A stretch of DNA of 64,000 nucleotides from CAVXHV01 sp963761445 (GCA_963761445.1 CAVXHV010000009.1:496001-560000); one strand, 5' to 3'; counted from the stretch's first letter, positions 27,759 to 38,472 are shown. Notes: generated by a model from the letters alone, not told the origin. Program-made: numbers and translations.

Positions 27759-29967
27759 TGCGGGAGAGTGGATCGACGCAAACAACGTCGACGAGTTCAT
27801 CCAGTTCACGGCGACGAACGTCGGAAGCTTCGGCCACGGACCGTACCAATCCACCGGCGACGGCGGCCTGGCCACCGCCGCGCCGCTGGAGAATCCCGGC
27901 GGCGTGGCGACGGACTCGCATCACGACCTGTTCGTCGCCGATTCGGGTGACGACGTCGTGCGCGAGGTCTCTCCGAACGGCACGATCACCACCGTCGCCG
28001 GGGACGGGACGGTCGGCTATACGGGCGACGGCGGTCCGGCCGCCGCCGCCGAGCTGAATGATCCGATCGGCGTGGCGGCGGACGGTCAGGGCGACCTGTT
28101 CATCGCCGATGCGGGCAACAGCGTCATCCGCGAGGTGACGCCCGGGCCCGACGGCCTCCTCTCGGACGGAACGATCACCACCATCGCCGGCAACGGGATC
28201 GGTGGCTATCTCGGTGACGGTGGGGCGCCCACGGCCGCCGAACTCGCCGATCCGACCGCGCTCGCGCTGGACAAGAATGGCGACCTGTTCATCGCCGACT
28301 CGGGCAACAACGTCGTGCGCGAGGTGACGCCCGGGCCCGACAGCCTCCTCTCGGACGGCACCATCACGACCGTCGCCGGCAATTCTGGACTGGGGGGACA
28401 ATACGGTGCGGACGGCGGCCATCCCACCGACGCCGCGCTCAACTTCCCCGCCGGGATCGCGGTGGACGGGAACGGCGACCTGTTCATCGCCGACTCCGGG
28501 AATAACGTGGTGCGCGAGGCGACGCCCGGCCCCGACGGGTTGTTCTCCGACGGGACCATCGCCACCGTCGCCGGTAGTTATGGACTGGCGAGCGACGACG
28601 GCACCTCTCCCACCGACGCCGCGCTGAGCGGGCCCTCCGGCGTCGCGGTGGACGCCGCCGGCGACCTGTTCATCGCCGACTCCGGGAATAATATCGTGCG
28701 CAAGGCGACGCCCGGGCCCGACGGCCTGTTCTCGGACGGCACCATCGCCACCATCGCCGGGAGCAACGCGCTGGGGGGCGGGTACGGCGGCGACGGCGGC
28801 CCTCCCACCGACGCGGCGCTGAATGGGCCCTCGGGCATCGCGCTTGATGCCGCCGGCGACCTGTTCATCGCCGACTCCGGGAACAACGTGGTGCGCGAGG
28901 CGACGCCCGGGCCTGACGGCCTCTTCTCGGATGGCAACATCAAGATCGTCGCCGGCAACGCGGCGAGGAGCGGATCGGGGGCGATCCTCCCGGCTCCCGG
29001 CGGTGACGTGGCCGTGGATGGGCAGGGCGACCTGTTTGTCACCGTCCCGAGCGCCAACATCGTCGTCGAGGTCTCTCCGGACGGCGTCATCACCACCATC
29101 GCTGGCGGCGGAACGGACGGGTTCTCGGTGAACGGTGTTCCGGCCATCGACGCCGCGCTGAATGATCCGATCGGTGTGGCGCTGGACGCGCAGGGTGACC
29201 TGTTCATCGCCGATTCCGAGGATAACGTCGTGCGCGAGGTGAAGCCCGGCCCCGACGGGCTCCTCTCGGAGGGCACCATCACCACCGTCGTCGGCGATGG
29301 GACGGCCGCATACGGCGGCGACGGCGAGAGCCCCGCCATGGCCCAACTCGACGATCCCACCCACCTGGCGATGGATGCCGAGGGGGACCTGTTCATCGTC
29401 GACTGGGCCAACGATGCGATCCGCGAGGTGATGCCCGGTCCCGACGGACTCCTCGCGGACGGCACGATCATCACCATCGCCGGCGATGGCCCTCAGGGAA
29501 GCCACGACGATATAGTCGATAACACCGACGAACTCGGCAATGTCACGGCCCTGACGGTGGACGGGGAGGGTCACCTCTTCTTCGCCGAGTCCGGCAGCTC
29601 CTATCCGTACCGCGCCCTCTGGCTCATGGCTCCCGGCCCGGACGGCCTTTTCGCGGACGGTTATTCCGAGCTCGCCTTAGACTTTAATCTGCTGGCGCGC
29701 ACGCCAGCGTTGGCCCTCGACGCCGAGGGGGACCTCTTCGGAGACGTTGTGACCTACGAGATCGAAGAGGTGTTCGGCGCATTCTCCTTGACCTCGGACT
29801 CGTTGGCAGACCCCTTCGATGGGCCGGGTGTCGCGCCGGGGGCGCGGCCGGACTTGCCGTCGATCCGACACGGGACGTGTTCGCGACGATCGGGAACGGG
29901 ATCCTCCGCGTCGGCGGGGGCGGGGCCTTCCTCGCGGTCTCCGCCGTCGCCACCACCACGACCCTGA
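27691..29967 (+). CDS. Giant exported protein 1, segment B: NHL beta-propeller repeats
   Basis: Continues segment A after a one-base shift. About 11 more NHL repeats are seen (DLFIADSGNNVVREV, DLFIADAGNSVIREV, DLFIADSEDNVVREV and degenerate forms). Together with segment A that makes about 17, enough for two or three six-bladed propellers. Propellers of this type bind proteins or carbohydrates. The natural frame leaves near 29842, in a GGGGG run, after which the reading AGLAVDPTRDVFATIGNGI continues in the next frame. No enzyme motif lies in this part. Confidence 0.75.
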   Translation: MTAVYSSDSMNFTGSSSGFGNGSAGEWIDANNVDEFIQFTATNVGSFGHGPYQSTGDGGLATAAPLENPGGVATDSHHDLFVADSGDDVVREVSPNGTITTVAGDGTVGYTGDGGPAAAAELNDPIGVAADGQGDLFIADAGNSVIREVTPGPDGLLSDGTITTIAGNGIGGYLGDGGAPTAAELADPTALALDKNGDLFIADSGNNVVREVTPGPDSLLSDGTITTVAGNSGLGGQYGADGGHPTDAALNFPAGIAVDGNGDLFIADSGNNVVREATPGPDGLFSDGTIATVAGSYGLASDDGTSPTDAALSGPSGVAVDAAGDLFIADSGNNIVRKATPGPDGLFSDGTIATIAGSNALGGGYGGDGGPPTDAALNGPSGIALDAAGDLFIADSGNNVVREATPGPDGLFSDGNIKIVAGNAARSGSGAILPAPGGDVAVDGQGDLFVTVPSANIVVEVSPDGVITTIAGGGTDGFSVNGVPAIDAALNDPIGVALDAQGDLFIADSEDNVVREVKPGPDGLLSEGTITTVVGDGTAAYGGDGESPAMAQLDDPTHLAMDAEGDLFIVDWANDAIREVMPGPDGLLADGTIITIAGDGPQGSHDDIVDNTDELGNVTALTVDGEGHLFFAESGSSYPYRALWLMAPGPDGLFADGYSELALDFNLLARTPALALDAEGDLFGDVVTYEIEEVFGAFSLTSDSLADPFDGPGVAPGARPDLPSIRHGTCSRRSGTGSSASAGAGPSSRSPPSPPPRP

Positions 29968-31134
29968 CCACCTCGCCGAGCACCTCCGTCGCCGGCCAGA
30001 CCGTGATCTTCACCGCGGCCGTGACCCCGCAGGCCGGCTCCGCCGTACCCACCGGCTCGGTCCAGTTCGAGGTCGACGACGCCGACGTCGGCAACCCGGT
30101 GCCGCTCGACAGCTCGGGCAGCGCGAGCCTGGCGCTCGACTCGCTCGACCTCGGCGGCGCACGCCGTGACGGCGGTCTACTCGAGCGACTCGGCCGACTT
30201 CATCGGCAGCACGGCGAACACCTCGATCACGGTAGCGGCCGCGACGGCATCCAACATCGAGTCCGTCGTGAACAGCGCCCCCTCGACGGGCGGCTCGATT
30301 ACCCTCCAGACGACCTCGAGCTCGGCCGTCAGCGCCGCGCTTCAGGGCATCGATCAGGCCAGCGCCGCCGGCCCGGTGACCGTCAACCTGGACCTCGCCG
30401 GCGCAAGCACAACCCCGACAACCGCGATCAGCGCCCCCAGTGGCGTGCAGGTCGATCTCACCTCCTCCACCGGCACCGCCACGGTGCAGGGCGCGACGGT
30501 CACCAGCGGCACCGTGGTGATCGAGGCCGGCGTGGCGCCGGTCGACTGGACCGTCGACGGCGGCAATGTCACCGTCGAGGGGATGCGCCTCGGCCGGCGA
30601 CTTCATCGTCAACGGCGGGACCGTGACGCTCGCCGACGGGACGGTCATCACGGGAAACTCGCCCGCGATCATCGTCAACTCGGGCACCGTCATCCTCCAG
30701 GGCGTGACGGCCCAGACCGCGACGAATGCGCCGACGATCGTCGTCAACGGCGGCAGCCTGGTCGTCCGCGATAGCACGATCGAGGAATCCACCGGCTACG
30801 ACCAGGCCGCCATCCTCGTCGACGGCGGCACGGTGGACCTCGGCACCGCCGCGAGCCCCGGCGGCAACATCCTGAACGTCAACGGCGCCGGTCAGTTCCT
30901 GCGGGACTCCGGCTCCGCCCCGCTGTCCGATACGGGCGACACGCTCGCGGTCAACGGCGCGGCGCTCTCCGCGACCGAGCTGAGCGTCACGGCCCTCGCC
31001 AGCTCGGCCCCCTCCGCGACGTATGGCCAGTCGTTGACGCTGACCGCCACCGTGACGGCCGCCGATCCGGCCGACGGGCGCCCGCCGGCGGCGTCGAGTT
31101 CCTCGACACGACCACCGGCGCGGACCTGGGGACC
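29844..31134 (+). CDS. Giant exported protein 1, segment C: Ig-like and beta-solenoid region, several frameshifts
   Basis: Spans three frames. It begins with an Ig-like domain (TTLTTSPSTSVAGQTVIFTA), shifts near 30152 (an extra G in CTCGGCGGCG), continues through a region like parallel beta-helix repeats (GGSITLQTTSS), and shifts again near 30585. The part GGTVTLADGTVITGNSPAII follows, and another shift comes near 31085. The domain sequence resumes after every shift, so a single ancestral reading frame existed. Whether the cell's gene is truly broken or the assembly is wrong cannot be decided here. Confidence 0.6.
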
Positions 31135-34035
31135 GTGGCCCTCTCCGGCGGCGTCGCCCGGCTGACGACCACGGCGCTGGCGCCGGGGACCCACGCGATC
31201 GCCGCCGATTACCTGGGCGACGGCTCCTTCGCGTTCAGCCTGGGAATCCTGACCCAGGCGGTCGCGCCTGCGCCGCTGAAGATCACCGCCAGCAACGCCA
31301 GCATGGTCTACGGTGCCCCGTTGCCGGCGCTGACGGCGACCTACACCGGCCTGGTCAACGGCGACACGCCGGGCAGCCTGACCGCGCCGCCGGCGTTGAG
31401 CACCGCCGCGACGCCGGCCAGCGCCCCGGGCAGCTATCCGATCACCGTCGGCGGGGCCGCGGACCCCAACTACACCATCAGCTACGTCTACGGCACCCTG
31501 ACCATCAACCCCGATCCGACCACGACCGCCGCGACCGCCTCGGCGAGCACCGTCAACTTCGGCCAGCCCGTGACCTTCACCGCGAGGGTGACCGCCAACG
31601 CCCCGGGTTCGGGCACGCCGGCCGGGACCGTCGACTTCTTCGACACGACGACCAGTACCGACCTCACCCCCGGCGGTGTGGCGCTCTCGTCCGGGGCCGC
31701 CACCTTCGCGACGGCGAGCCTGGCCGTCGGCACCGACGCGGTCGAGGCGACGTATTCCGGGAGCACCGACTTCCTCACCAGCGGCGCCGGCGCCGGCACC
31801 ATCACGGTCCGGCAATCGGTGATCGTCCTGGACCTCTCCGCCGGCGGGGCGTTGAGCCTCAGCGGCAGCGCGAGCATCAACGTCGCGGGCGGCGTGTACG
31901 TCGACTCCAGCTCGTCGAGCGCCCTGTCGGCCAGCGGGGCTCCCTCGATCAAGGCCGCCGTCATCGACGTGCACGGCGGGGTCCAGAAGAGTGGCAGCCC
32001 CTCGTTCAGCCCCGCGCCGGCGACCGGCGCGGCCGTGGTCACCGATCCGCTGGCCTCGCTGCCGCTGCCCAGCACCACCGGCCTGACCACCTACGGCTCC
32101 GAGAACCTCGCCGGCGCGTCCTCCGCGACGATCAAGCCGGGCATCTATTCGGCGATCAGCGTCTCGGGGAGCGCCAGCCTCACCCTGAGCAGCGGCACCT
32201 ACATCATCGAGGGCGGCGGCTTCTCGGTCTCGGGCGCCGCCAGCGTCGCCGGCTCGGGGGTCACGATCGTCAACGCCGGCGGCAAATACCCCACCACGGG
32301 CGGGACCTACGGCGGCATCACGCTGAGCGGCTCCGGCTCGTACAAGCTGACGCCTCCGACAACCGGGCCGTATGCCGGGGTCGTGATCGTCCAGACCCGC
32401 GACAACACCAAGGCGCTGACCGTCTCGGGGGCGGCGTCGGGGATGACCGGCACGATATACGCCCCGGCGGCCCAGCTCGCCGAGACCGGCAGCGCCTCGC
32501 TCAACGCGGCCCTGATCGTCGATACGCTGACGTTAAGCGGCGCCGCCGTGTCCAACACCGCGACGCTGGATTCACGCTCCGCGATCGTCGCCTACACCCC
32601 GGCGCAGATCCGGGCCGCCTACGGCATCAGCGCGCTGGCCCTGGATGGCACCGGCCAGACCATCGCCATCGTCGATGCCTACGACGATCCGAGCATCGAC
32701 CAGGCCCTGGACGCGTTCGATTCCCAGTTCCGGCTGACCACCTCCGGGCCTTCCCTCTACCAGCAGTACGGCCCGGCATCGTCGTTCTTGACGGTCCTCA
32801 ACCAGTACGGGCAGGCCACATCTTTGCCATCGACTGACCCGAATGGCCCCGGCACCGACAACTGGGAAGTCGAGGAATCGCTCGACGTCGAGTGGGCTCA
32901 TGCCATCGCACCGGGTGCCCAGATCATCCTGGTCGAGGCCAACAGCCAGGCGCTCTCCGAGCTGATGACGGGCGTGGCTACGGCCGCCAGCCAACCCGGC
33001 GTGTCGGTGGTCTCGATGAGCTGGGGCTTCGCGGAGGGCCAGGCGGTCTTCGCCGCCGATGAAGCCGCCTACGATCACGTGTTCGACGTTCCGGGCGTGA
33101 CGTTCGTCGCCAGCACGGGCGACTACGGCGCGGCCGATCCCGAATACCCCGCTTTTTCACCCAACGTCGTCGCGGTCGGCGGCACGAGCCTCACGCTGAA
33201 CGGGGATGGTTCGTACAACAGCGAGACGGGATGGGGCTATCAGTCTGATTCCGCGGGGACATTCATTGGCTCTGGCGGCGGCATCAGCTTGTATGAGCCC
33301 GAGCCGGCGTATCAACTCGGGGTTCAGGCCACCGGCATGCGAACCACGCCGGATGTCTCCCTCGTCGCTGACCCGGCCACCGGAGCGTGGATCGCTGATC
33401 CGTATAACCTGGATCCCAGCGATCCTTTTGAAGTCGTGGGCGGCACGAGCTTGTCGGCACCGGCCTGGGCCGGACTTGTGGCGCTCGTCAATCAAGGCCG
33501 GGTGGCCGTGGGCAAGTCGACGCTGAATGGCACGAGCCCCACTGACACTCAGCAAGCCCTCTACATGCTTCCCCAGAGCGATTTTAACGAGATTTCCAGC
33601 GGCAACAACGGCTACGCCGCGGGGGCGGGCTACAACCTGGTGACCGGGCTCGGAACTCCAGTGGCCAATCTGCTGGTGCCTGACCTCGTGGCCTACCAAA
33701 GGCCGGGCACGAGCTATTCGGGCTCGCCCGTTGCGGCGCTGCTCGATTCGAGCCTGGTCGACACCGGGTCGACCAGCAGCGGACCGATCGACGTTTTCAG
33801 CGTGTTCGATTCCATCACGGTGACGAATGCTGCGCTGAACCAGAAGCGCTCTGCCTTGGCGCTCAATTCACCGATTGAGCGCGCATCGGCTGCGGCGGTG
33901 CAGTCTACGGCGAGGAGTGCGATCTCGATCGTCGACGGGGCGCTGGATGTTGCGACTGACGAGAGTCTGCAGGAGACTCTCATCGGCGATCTGGCGTTCG
34001 AGCAAGTCGCCAACAGGCCTGCCAAGAGATGGTGA
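31135..34035 (+). CDS. Giant exported protein 1, segment D: Ig/MBG domains, TadG-like solenoid, S53 sedolisin peptidase
   Basis: The C-terminal 966 aa. An MBG domain (SMVYGAPLPALTATYTGL) and an Ig-like domain come first. The TadG-like SGSA-rich solenoid follows (LSSGTYIIEGGGFSVSG, GPYAGVVIVQTRDN). The S53 sedolisin domain then shows EESLDVEW (catalytic Glu-x3-Asp), VASTGDYGAADP (oxyanion Asp) and GGTSLSAPAWAG (nucleophile Ser), so the active site is complete. No prokumamolisin propeptide is visible. The tail (SLQETLIGDLAFEQV) is shared with giant protein 2. The last third is nearly identical at DNA level to 46400-47859. Confidence 0.8.
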   Translation: MALSGGVARLTTTALAPGTHAIAADYLGDGSFAFSLGILTQAVAPAPLKITASNASMVYGAPLPALTATYTGLVNGDTPGSLTAPPALSTAATPASAPGSYPITVGGAADPNYTISYVYGTLTINPDPTTTAATASASTVNFGQPVTFTARVTANAPGSGTPAGTVDFFDTTTSTDLTPGGVALSSGAATFATASLAVGTDAVEATYSGSTDFLTSGAGAGTITVRQSVIVLDLSAGGALSLSGSASINVAGGVYVDSSSSSALSASGAPSIKAAVIDVHGGVQKSGSPSFSPAPATGAAVVTDPLASLPLPSTTGLTTYGSENLAGASSATIKPGIYSAISVSGSASLTLSSGTYIIEGGGFSVSGAASVAGSGVTIVNAGGKYPTTGGTYGGITLSGSGSYKLTPPTTGPYAGVVIVQTRDNTKALTVSGAASGMTGTIYAPAAQLAETGSASLNAALIVDTLTLSGAAVSNTATLDSRSAIVAYTPAQIRAAYGISALALDGTGQTIAIVDAYDDPSIDQALDAFDSQFRLTTSGPSLYQQYGPASSFLTVLNQYGQATSLPSTDPNGPGTDNWEVEESLDVEWAHAIAPGAQIILVEANSQALSELMTGVATAASQPGVSVVSMSWGFAEGQAVFAADEAAYDHVFDVPGVTFVASTGDYGAADPEYPAFSPNVVAVGGTSLTLNGDGSYNSETGWGYQSDSAGTFIGSGGGISLYEPEPAYQLGVQATGMRTTPDVSLVADPATGAWIADPYNLDPSDPFEVVGGTSLSAPAWAGLVALVNQGRVAVGKSTLNGTSPTDTQQALYMLPQSDFNEISSGNNGYAAGAGYNLVTGLGTPVANLLVPDLVAYQRPGTSYSGSPVAALLDSSLVDTGSTSSGPIDVFSVFDSITVTNAALNQKRSALALNSPIERASAAAVQSTARSAISIVDGALDVATDESLQETLIGDLAFEQVANRPAKRW

Positions 34036-34115
34036 CCAGGGGTGCGGGGAGTGGAGGAGACCTTCGGTCGCGCGGACGGCGGCGACCCTTCGGGTGCCCG
34101 AGACCCGCGCCGAAC
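32600..34115 (+). repeat. Duplicated block, S53 domain plus 3' flank (copy 1)
   Basis: DNA encoding the S53 domain and tail, and about 80 bp of noncoding 3' flank (34044-34115, beginning TGCGGGGAG), is highly similar to 46400-47940. Long identical stretches include the region around CTCAACCAGTACGGGCAGG. The noncoding part carries a GGAGACCTTCG and CCCTTCGGGTGCCCGAGAC core in both copies. A recent duplication or gene conversion is likely. Confidence 0.85.
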
Positions 34116-34129
34116 AGAAAAGCGCGGGC

Positions 34130-34152
34130 GGCACACGGCGTGTGCCTGCTAC
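34130..34152. repeat. GGCACAC palindrome, diverged copy
   Basis: GGCACACGGCGTGTGCCTGCTAC resembles the inverted copy at 13986-14010, with CGG-to-CGGCG changes in the core. It lies in the 183-bp gap between giant protein 1 and the minus-strand kinase. No gene is seen in that gap. Confidence 0.75.
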
Positions 34153-34218
34153 AACGGAGCCCTGGCGAAGCCAGTGCCACCCCGGAGAACACCGGCGCCC
34201 GGCCCGTCGTGCGTAACA

Positions 34219-37200
34219 TCACGGGGTTGGGCCAGCGGGCTTGACCGGGTGTGAGCCGCCATGCCAGAGCGTGAAACTGGGACTGCTGTCAGAGGCGGTC
34301 ATCGCAACGACGAGGGTGTCGCCGTCCGGCGCGAACTGGAGGAGATGGCATCGGCCGGAGCGGCGGTCCAGCTCGAATAGCTCTTCACCGGTCACGACGT
34401 CCCAGAGCTTGACGGTTCCCGCTCGGTCGAGACTAGCCAGGCGCTGGCTGTCCGGCGAAAACGTCAGGTAATCCACGTCGGCATCGTGGCCTCGAAGAGT
34501 GGCGCGGAGCCGGAGCAAGTGGGTGTCGCGAATCTGGATGATGTGGGCTTCATCGCCTGTGGCCACGAACTTGCCATCGGGTGAGAGGGCGACGGACCAG
34601 ATGTAGCCTTCCGCACCGGGGTTCGGATTGCCGAGCAGCGTGTTCCGGTTGAAGTCCCACACCACGGTGCTCTTGCTGGGAAACTCACTCGCCACCAAGC
34701 CGCGCTCACCGGGAAGGAATACGAAATTGCAGACGAGCTTGCCTCGATCGCGGCACTGTTGCCGGCGCACGACACGGCCAGTCGCGGCCTCGACCACGAC
34801 GAGGTCGTGGGTTAGCCCATCCGACATCGCCAGGAACCGGCTTGTTTGATCGAAGCATGGCCATGGGCGAAGGGGATCGAGCCGAGCATCTGCGACCATT
34901 ACCGGCGGCCGCCCGCCAAGTAAGTCGACCATCGCGACGGAGCCGTCGGCCGAAACAAAGATCACCGTCCCGCCATCGGGCGCGATCAATATATGCGGGC
35001 TATTGAAGGGCGCAACAACTCGGCAAACTTCCCTGTCGTGACCACTGGTTGAGCTTGCCGCGTGCAGGGTGCCGTCCGAACCCAATACCAAGAGCGCCAA
35101 GCCATGTGGATTTTCGCCCGCCTGCCAGAGAGGGCCGGACGAGACACCGAACGCCACGGGCGCCGTCCCCCCAGCGTAAGGAACAATCGTGCGGTTGCGA
35201 AGTCGATCGAGGTTCCACAACTTGATCGTCCCATCCTGGCTCGCAGAGGCAATGCGCTTGCCGTCCGGTGCGACCGTCAGCCCCCACACGCGGCTCGTGT
35301 GGCCGGGCAAGATCTCCGGTTTCTGGCGCGACGACGTTTCCCAGACGCGTACCGACGGGTCGCCGTCTCCTCCGCCCGAGACGAGCACGGATCCGCGCCG
35401 CGCGAACGCCACGCTGTAGGCTGAATTGTGAAGGTCTTGCGACTGTCGTTCTTCAGACAGTCCCGATGCGTCTATCAGAAGGAGGTCGCTGGACGTGGCC
35501 ACGGCGATTCTGTGGCCGTCGGGACTCACATCGATGCCGAGCGTGATGCCCTCGCTCGAGTGAGTGATATGGCGGACAGAATGATCGGCTCCGTCGAGTT
35601 CGAGAATCGCCACGATGTGCGGGGCCCCGCCGCCGGCAACGACGAACTTACCGGCGCGGTCCATGGCGAGCGTCTCGATCACACCGATCAAGGCATCTGT
35701 TCGGGCTAACTCCTGACCACTCGCTGCATCCCAGACGACCAGGTTATGATCGCGGCCGCCGGAGACGAGGCGGCGACCATCCGGCGTAAACAGGACGGCA
35801 ACTACTTCCTCGCCGGCGCGGCCGTGTTTCATCACGTGGACCACCGCGCGCTGCGCGACGTTCCAGAGCCTTATCAGTCCCTTATCGTCGGCCGTGGCCG
35901 CTTCCACTCCGTCGGGTGAGAACACGGCCGAGTTCACTTCGGTGCCCACGTGCTCGAGTGCGCAGTCGGGCGATCCCGTGGCGGAGTCCCAGATTCGCGC
36001 GAAGCCGTCCATTCCCGCGGATATGAGCCTCTTGCCATCGCTCGAGAACCGGACGGAATAGATCGCACTCGGCTTGCCGTCAAGCTGTGCCCTATGCCGG
36101 AGCGTCATCGACTCGCGGCGCCCGAAGTTCTTGAGGTAACCCCACTCAAACCCGCGCGGGTCCGTTTTGCCAGGCTCGAAGGGGCCGGCCCAGCGATCGA
36201 GTCGCTCGGCGGCGAGATTCAAGCCATTATAGGATTCACGAATGAGGTGAGAGCTTCGCTGCATGTCGCGGATGTACCGCGTCCGGTCGAGCTCGTCTCT
36301 GACTTCGCTCTCGAGTGGCGCTGCCACGAAGGTTTCCTGTGTAGCCGCGAACTTTTTCGGAGAGGGCGTCCGCGACGCCCAGAAGACGAGTCCCGCGACG
36401 GGCAGCGCAATGGAGAGCGCGAAGGCCACAGTCGCGATGCGATGACTCGAGCGCAACGAATCCCATCCGCGTCTGATCGGGCCGCGGCCCAGGCGACCGG
36501 CGGTGACGGGCTGGTCATGCAGAAACCGGCGCAGGTCGGCGGCCAGCGCCGCGGCCGTGGGATAGCGATCTCTGGGATCGTGGCGCAGACAGCGTGCAAC
36601 GATGGCGCGGATCGCCATCGGAAAGAGTCGCTCGTCAAAGCGGGCGGAGCCGCTCTGTTCGGCGGGACCCTCCTGCGAATAAGCGGTAAGGATGGCGTGC
36701 AGAATCGCTCCCAGACTGTAAACGTCGGTCGCGGCGCCGATCTCTTTCTGCTCGCCCCTCGCCTGCTCGGGGGCCGCGAAACCAGGCGTGCCCATCGGGA
36801 ACGCACCCGTCCGAGTCAGCGTCTCGTCTGACATTTCGCTCAGGAGCCTCGCGAGTCCGAAGTCGGTGATGCGAGGAGAAGGTTCCGATTCGCCGTCGGC
36901 GCGGTCCCAGTCCAGAAGCACATTTGCGGGCTTCAAGTCACGATGCAGAACGCCGCGCTCGTGTGCGTGAGCCACTGCTTCCGCCAGCTTGAGCACCAGG
37001 CGCGCCGCCCAGCGCGGCTCGGGCGGAGACGGCTGGCAGGCGAGCCAATCGGCAAGATTGGGTCCGTCGATGAACGCCGTTGCCAGATAGCAGATGGCTC
37101 CGTCTTCGCCGAAGTCGTGGATCGGCACAATTCCGGGGTGAGCGAGCCGGGCCAGGGCTCGGGCCTCGCGCAGGAAGCGGGCTCGAAGCTGCGGCGAGAC

Positions 37201-37608
37201 CATTGCTTCCGGGCGCGGCACCTTGAGCGCCACCCTGCGGTGCAGCGACGGGTCATAAGCGAGGAAGACGAGTCCGTGCCCCCCTGCCCCGCGGAACTGC
37301 TGGACCTGATAGCGGCCCAGCGAGCCTGTGAGAGCCGGCGACGATGCGGAGTCGAGCCTCGCGCTCGCGGCTGGCCAGGGCCAACGGCGGTGCAGCAATT
37401 CGAGGCAGATGCGAGCCTGGTCAACTTCCTCCGGTAGGCTCTCGCAGGGTGTGCCCTTGCCGGGCGCAGCAAACCCTGAGGGGGTCAAACCTGCGGCGCA
37501 CGCCTCTTCGTAGGTCAGCAGAAACGCTTCCAGGGCGAATTCGTCGGCCTGGACGGGATTGATCGGCTGCTCCAGAGACGTTGATCGTTCTTGTTCCGGG
37601 GCTGTCAT
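34219..37608 (-). CDS. Membrane Ser/Thr protein kinase with WD40 repeats
   Basis: A 1129-aa kinase, intact. The kinase domain has FRGAGGHGLVFLAYD, VALKVPRP, HRDLKPANVLLD, DFGLARL and MGTPGFAAPEQA. A transmembrane helix (IATVAFALSIALPVAGLVFW) follows. The C-terminal part is two WD40 propellers or so (IYSVRFSSDGKRLISAGMDG, AVLFTPDGRRLVSGGRDH, VSLSPDGKFVATGDEAH-type blades). The start at 37608 is taken because MTAPEQERST begins the homologous region, and the longer ORF reads through the sigma gene. It follows the sigma gene by 109 bp on the same strand. It faces giant protein 1 tail to tail. Confidence 0.9.
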   Translation of the reverse strand: MTAPEQERSTSLEQPINPVQADEFALEAFLLTYEEACAAGLTPSGFAAPGKGTPCESLPEEVDQARICLELLHRRWPWPAASARLDSASSPALTGSLGRYQVQQFRGAGGHGLVFLAYDPSLHRRVALKVPRPEAMVSPQLRARFLREARALARLAHPGIVPIHDFGEDGAICYLATAFIDGPNLADWLACQPSPPEPRWAARLVLKLAEAVAHAHERGVLHRDLKPANVLLDWDRADGESEPSPRITDFGLARLLSEMSDETLTRTGAFPMGTPGFAAPEQARGEQKEIGAATDVYSLGAILHAILTAYSQEGPAEQSGSARFDERLFPMAIRAIVARCLRHDPRDRYPTAAALAADLRRFLHDQPVTAGRLGRGPIRRGWDSLRSSHRIATVAFALSIALPVAGLVFWASRTPSPKKFAATQETFVAAPLESEVRDELDRTRYIRDMQRSSHLIRESYNGLNLAAERLDRWAGPFEPGKTDPRGFEWGYLKNFGRRESMTLRHRAQLDGKPSAIYSVRFSSDGKRLISAGMDGFARIWDSATGSPDCALEHVGTEVNSAVFSPDGVEAATADDKGLIRLWNVAQRAVVHVMKHGRAGEEVVAVLFTPDGRRLVSGGRDHNLVVWDAASGQELARTDALIGVIETLAMDRAGKFVVAGGGAPHIVAILELDGADHSVRHITHSSEGITLGIDVSPDGHRIAVATSSDLLLIDASGLSEERQSQDLHNSAYSVAFARRGSVLVSGGGDGDPSVRVWETSSRQKPEILPGHTSRVWGLTVAPDGKRIASASQDGTIKLWNLDRLRNRTIVPYAGGTAPVAFGVSSGPLWQAGENPHGLALLVLGSDGTLHAASSTSGHDREVCRVVAPFNSPHILIAPDGGTVIFVSADGSVAMVDLLGGRPPVMVADARLDPLRPWPCFDQTSRFLAMSDGLTHDLVVVEAATGRVVRRQQCRDRGKLVCNFVFLPGERGLVASEFPSKSTVVWDFNRNTLLGNPNPGAEGYIWSVALSPDGKFVATGDEAHIIQIRDTHLLRLRATLRGHDADVDYLTFSPDSQRLASLDRAGTVKLWDVVTGEELFELDRRSGRCHLLQFAPDGDTLVVAMTASDSSPSFTLWHGGSHPVKPAGPTP

Positions 37609-37717
37609 CGTGGGTTCGACTCCACCGTTCGTCGCGGCAGCGGACCCTCGCGGTCGGCACGAGGCACCGCCGATTCGCGGCTCGGTCAAACCGAGCCGGC
37701 ATCGCGCCACTACGGGT

Positions 37718-38338
37718 TTACGAGGTCCGCAATTCGATTCGCAGCCGAAGGATCGCTCGGGACCAGAGCTTGCGCACCGCTTCACCGGTGCGCCCGAGCC
37801 GATTGCCGATCTCGTCCCAAGAGAGGTGGTCGCGATTTCGGAGCAGGATCGCCGTCCGGTCATCCGGGGGCAAGCGATCAAGGGCGCCCTCGAGTGCGGC
37901 GGCCTCTTCGAGCGCTGCCGCGCTCGACGCAGGCGTCGGATTCCGGTCGGTTAGTCTTGCCCCGAATGATTGGCGCTTGTCATCCAGGGATCGCTCGCGT
38001 TCAACAGATCGCTTGTCCGACTCGCAGTATCGCCGCACCGAATCAGTCAGGTTGTTCATCAAGACCTGCTTGAGCCATGCCCGCAGCTCGTCGGGGCCAG
38101 GGAACGCCTTAAGAGCGAAGTCGCGATGGGCCTCGAGCAGCGTCTCTTGCACCAGATCCGACGCGCCGTACTTGGCCCGCAGCGCGTCGGGCAGCTCGCG
38201 ATTGGCGAGCAGGAGCAGGTACGGGCGAAACGCCTCGAGCAACTTCCCCAAGGCGTCGGCGTCGCCCCGCTCTACATCGGAAAGCAAACGGCCCCAATGC
38301 TCCGGGGCGCGGGGCCTCGGCCCGTCTTTAAGCAGCAC
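37718..38338 (-). CDS. ECF RNA polymerase sigma factor, planctomycete type (second module)
   Basis: A 206-aa sigma factor. Region 2 includes LRAKYGASDLVQETLLEAH and LRAWLKQVLMNNLTDSVRRY; region 4 includes LPPDDRTAILLRNRDHLSW and IGNRLGRTGEAVRKLWSRAI. It is a clear relative of the 22101 gene. It is the first gene of a two-gene operon with the WD40 kinase and is divergent from giant protein 2, whose start is about 135-215 bp away. It may thus control its own promoter and that of the giant gene. Confidence 0.9.
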   Translation of the reverse strand: MLLKDGPRPRAPEHWGRLLSDVERGDADALGKLLEAFRPYLLLLANRELPDALRAKYGASDLVQETLLEAHRDFALKAFPGPDELRAWLKQVLMNNLTDSVRRYCESDKRSVERERSLDDKRQSFGARLTDRNPTPASSAAALEEAAALEGALDRLPPDDRTAILLRNRDHLSWDEIGNRLGRTGEAVRKLWSRAILRLRIELRTS

Positions 38339-38472
38339 GCCAGTCGCACCTCGACCGTTTTCTCACCTAAGCCCGGGAGGTTCATGGAACCGCAAGATCA
38401 GCCCCTACTTATCGCCAGTGTCGGGTCAACTGTCAACAAAAAATATCGAAGGCGATCAAATCCGCAATTTCT

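Noticed and set aside
26000..29800. Dense short DNA repeats that might suggest a CRISPR array
   Set aside because: They encode NHL repeats in frame (DLFIADSGNN), with spacing of codon-multiples and no unique spacers.
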